Source: Acidilobaceae archaeon
GTDB lineage: Archaea; Thermoproteota; Thermoprotei_A; Sulfolobales; Acidilobaceae
Assembly (NCBI GenBank): GCA_027057815.1
Contig: JALURD010000270.1
Span: forward strand, 1 to 19,445
Length of the DNA: 19,445 nt
Direction: 5' to 3'
Part shown: piece by piece, positions 18,649-19,445 of the stretch
How the letters are laid out: every line of letters begins with the position of its first letter
How positions within the stretch are numbered: position 1 is the first letter of the stretch
Program-made: the position numbers and the translations under genes
The notes under the pieces: generated by a model
Told to the model about the DNA's origin: nothing
Database searches by the model: none
Seen by the model: the letters and a program-made list of their open reading frames with translations, nothing else

Positions 18649-19445
18649 ATGAAGGAGAGGCGGGAGAGAGTGGATGAGGGCAGGAGGAGGGCCATCAAGC
18701 TCATGGGTTTAGCGGCCCTATTCTCAGCTATAGGCGTCGTGGAGGTTGATCGAGAGGCATTCATGAAGATGCTGAAACGCGTGGACCCCAGGGAGGTCCT
18801 TGGAGATAGTGCGGAGCTAGCCCTCTCTTCCCCCGTCGACGAGAGAGCCTCGAGGAAGGCGGCCGAGTTGAAGAGTCTCTGCATGAAGGCAGCCGAGGCG
18901 ATATGCGACGCCTCGGGGAGGGAGTCACCGGAGTGCATTGAGGCCCTGAAGAGGTGCGAGAGGATACGCGTGACCAATGAGCCTCCAAGGAAGGGCGTTA
19001 GGTACGCTATGGCGATAGACGTCGACAAGTGCATAGGATGTCGGAGATGCGTCTACGCCTGTGCAATGGAGAACAACGTCCAGAAGAATGCTGGCATGGA
19101 GTGGATAAAGGTGCTGGAGGTTGACCGTGAGGGCGCCCAGGAGCTCCAGGGAGCTAGGGAGGACTATACTGTAGCGCCTAAGGCGGGTAAAGTATACGTC
19201 CCAGTGGCCTGTATGCACTGCGAGAACCCGCCGTGCGTCATGGTGTGCCCGGTTAGGGCTACGTGGAAGGAGGAGGACGGGATAGTAGTCATTGACTATG
19301 ATAGGTGCATTGGATGCAAGTACTGCATCGTGGCGTGCCCATACGGTGCTAGGAGGTTCAACCTACTCCCACCAGAGATAAGCCCTCTAGAACTCAATCC
19401 AGACATGCACATCCTCGGCAATGTCCCAAGACCCGTTCACGTCGT
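18649..19445 (+). CDS. Ferredoxin-like Fe-S subunit of a respiratory complex (DmsB/PsrB/Act-B type), Tat signal, partial
   Basis: The frame is open from ATG 18649 to the window edge (265 codons). A twin-arginine-like start, RRRAIKLMGLAALFSAIG (12-29), suggests export and folding before translocation. Three ferredoxin-like cysteine groups are visible: CIGCRRCVYAC (128-138), CMHCENPPCVMVC (188-200) and CIGCKYCIVAC (220-230), followed by PYGARRF. This pattern matches the electron-transfer subunit of molybdoenzyme-type complexes and alternative complex III. A fourth cluster and the rest lie beyond the window. Unusual is an N-terminal extension of about 100 residues between Tat signal and first cluster, with Cys78, Cys86, Cys96 and Cys103 on a helical stretch. 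The preceding tetraheme cytochrome is an expected partner. The catalytic subunit or substrate (sulfur compound, nitrate, quinol or other) is not visible. Confidence 0.85.
   Translation, partial: MKERRERVDEGRRRAIKLMGLAALFSAIGVVEVDREAFMKMLKRVDPREVLGDSAELALSSPVDERASRKAAELKSLCMKAAEAICDASGRESPECIEALKRCERIRVTNEPPRKGVRYAMAIDVDKCIGCRRCVYACAMENNVQKNAGMEWIKVLEVDREGAQELQGAREDYTVAPKAGKVYVPVACMHCENPPCVMVCPVRATWKEEDGIVVIDYDRCIGCKYCIVACPYGARRFNLLPPEISPLELNPDMHILGNVPRPVHV

Noticed and set aside
1..19445. CRISPR array, defence system or prophage
   Set aside because: No regularly spaced repeats, Cas, toxin-antitoxin, restriction or phage structural genes are visible.

Overview
The window looks like a chromosomal segment of a hyperthermophilic archaeon of the Thermoproteota (Crenarchaeota), probably near the Desulfurococcales. 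I cannot name a genus from the sequence. The evidence is archaeal TATA elements about 25 bp upstream of predicted transcription starts, GGTG/GGAGG-type ribosome binding sites in front of many GTG and TTG starts, high GC in most genes, and families typical of this group: myo-inositol-1-phosphate synthase, an Mrp-type P-loop ATPase without a CxxC pair, a free serine kinase (SerK)-like protein, a bacterio-opsin-activator-type (HTH_10) regulator, and an Lrp-like regulator fused to a TRASH metal-binding domain.

Layout. At 1-106 (-) is the 5' end of an unidentified gene. At 266-6728 is an acyl-activation cluster: a divergent PaaK-like ligase, an acyl-CoA-synthetase-like protein, a GNAT acetyltransferase, a second PaaK-like ligase with a small helical partner, and an amidohydrolase_2 enzyme divergent from them. 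At 6718-8079 (-) is a class III aminotransferase and at 8275-8610 (-) a small QueF-like protein, probably an archaeosine tRNA-modification enzyme. It is divergent from an Mrp/NBP35-type iron-sulfur carrier (8753-9643).

At 9727-12545 is the most distinctive block, more AT-rich than its surroundings, especially the regulator. It holds an Lrp-like regulator with a C-terminal TRASH domain, a polytopic membrane protein with a Cys-x3-Cys motif inside a predicted membrane segment, and a mercuric reductase (MerA) with the C-terminal vicinal Cys-Cys pair. I read it as a compact mercury-resistance locus with a possibly undescribed transporter, probably acquired by transfer.

At 12670-15185 (-) are myo-inositol-1-phosphate synthase (osmolyte and lipid headgroup supply) and a CPA2-type cation/proton antiporter. 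Divergent from them are a SerK-like protein and a class I/II aminotransferase (15300-17013). The SerK N-terminus lies in a frame without an ATG, GTG or TTG start, so a frameshift or unusual initiation is likely. At 17186-19445 an HTH_10 regulator is followed by a membrane-anchored tetraheme cytochrome c and, after a near-perfect Shine-Dalgarno sequence, a Tat-type ferredoxin-like subunit cut by the window edge. These two appear to begin a respiratory-complex operon.

No rRNA, tRNA, CRISPR array, transposase or insertion sequence was recognised. No stretch over 300 bases lacks a gene.
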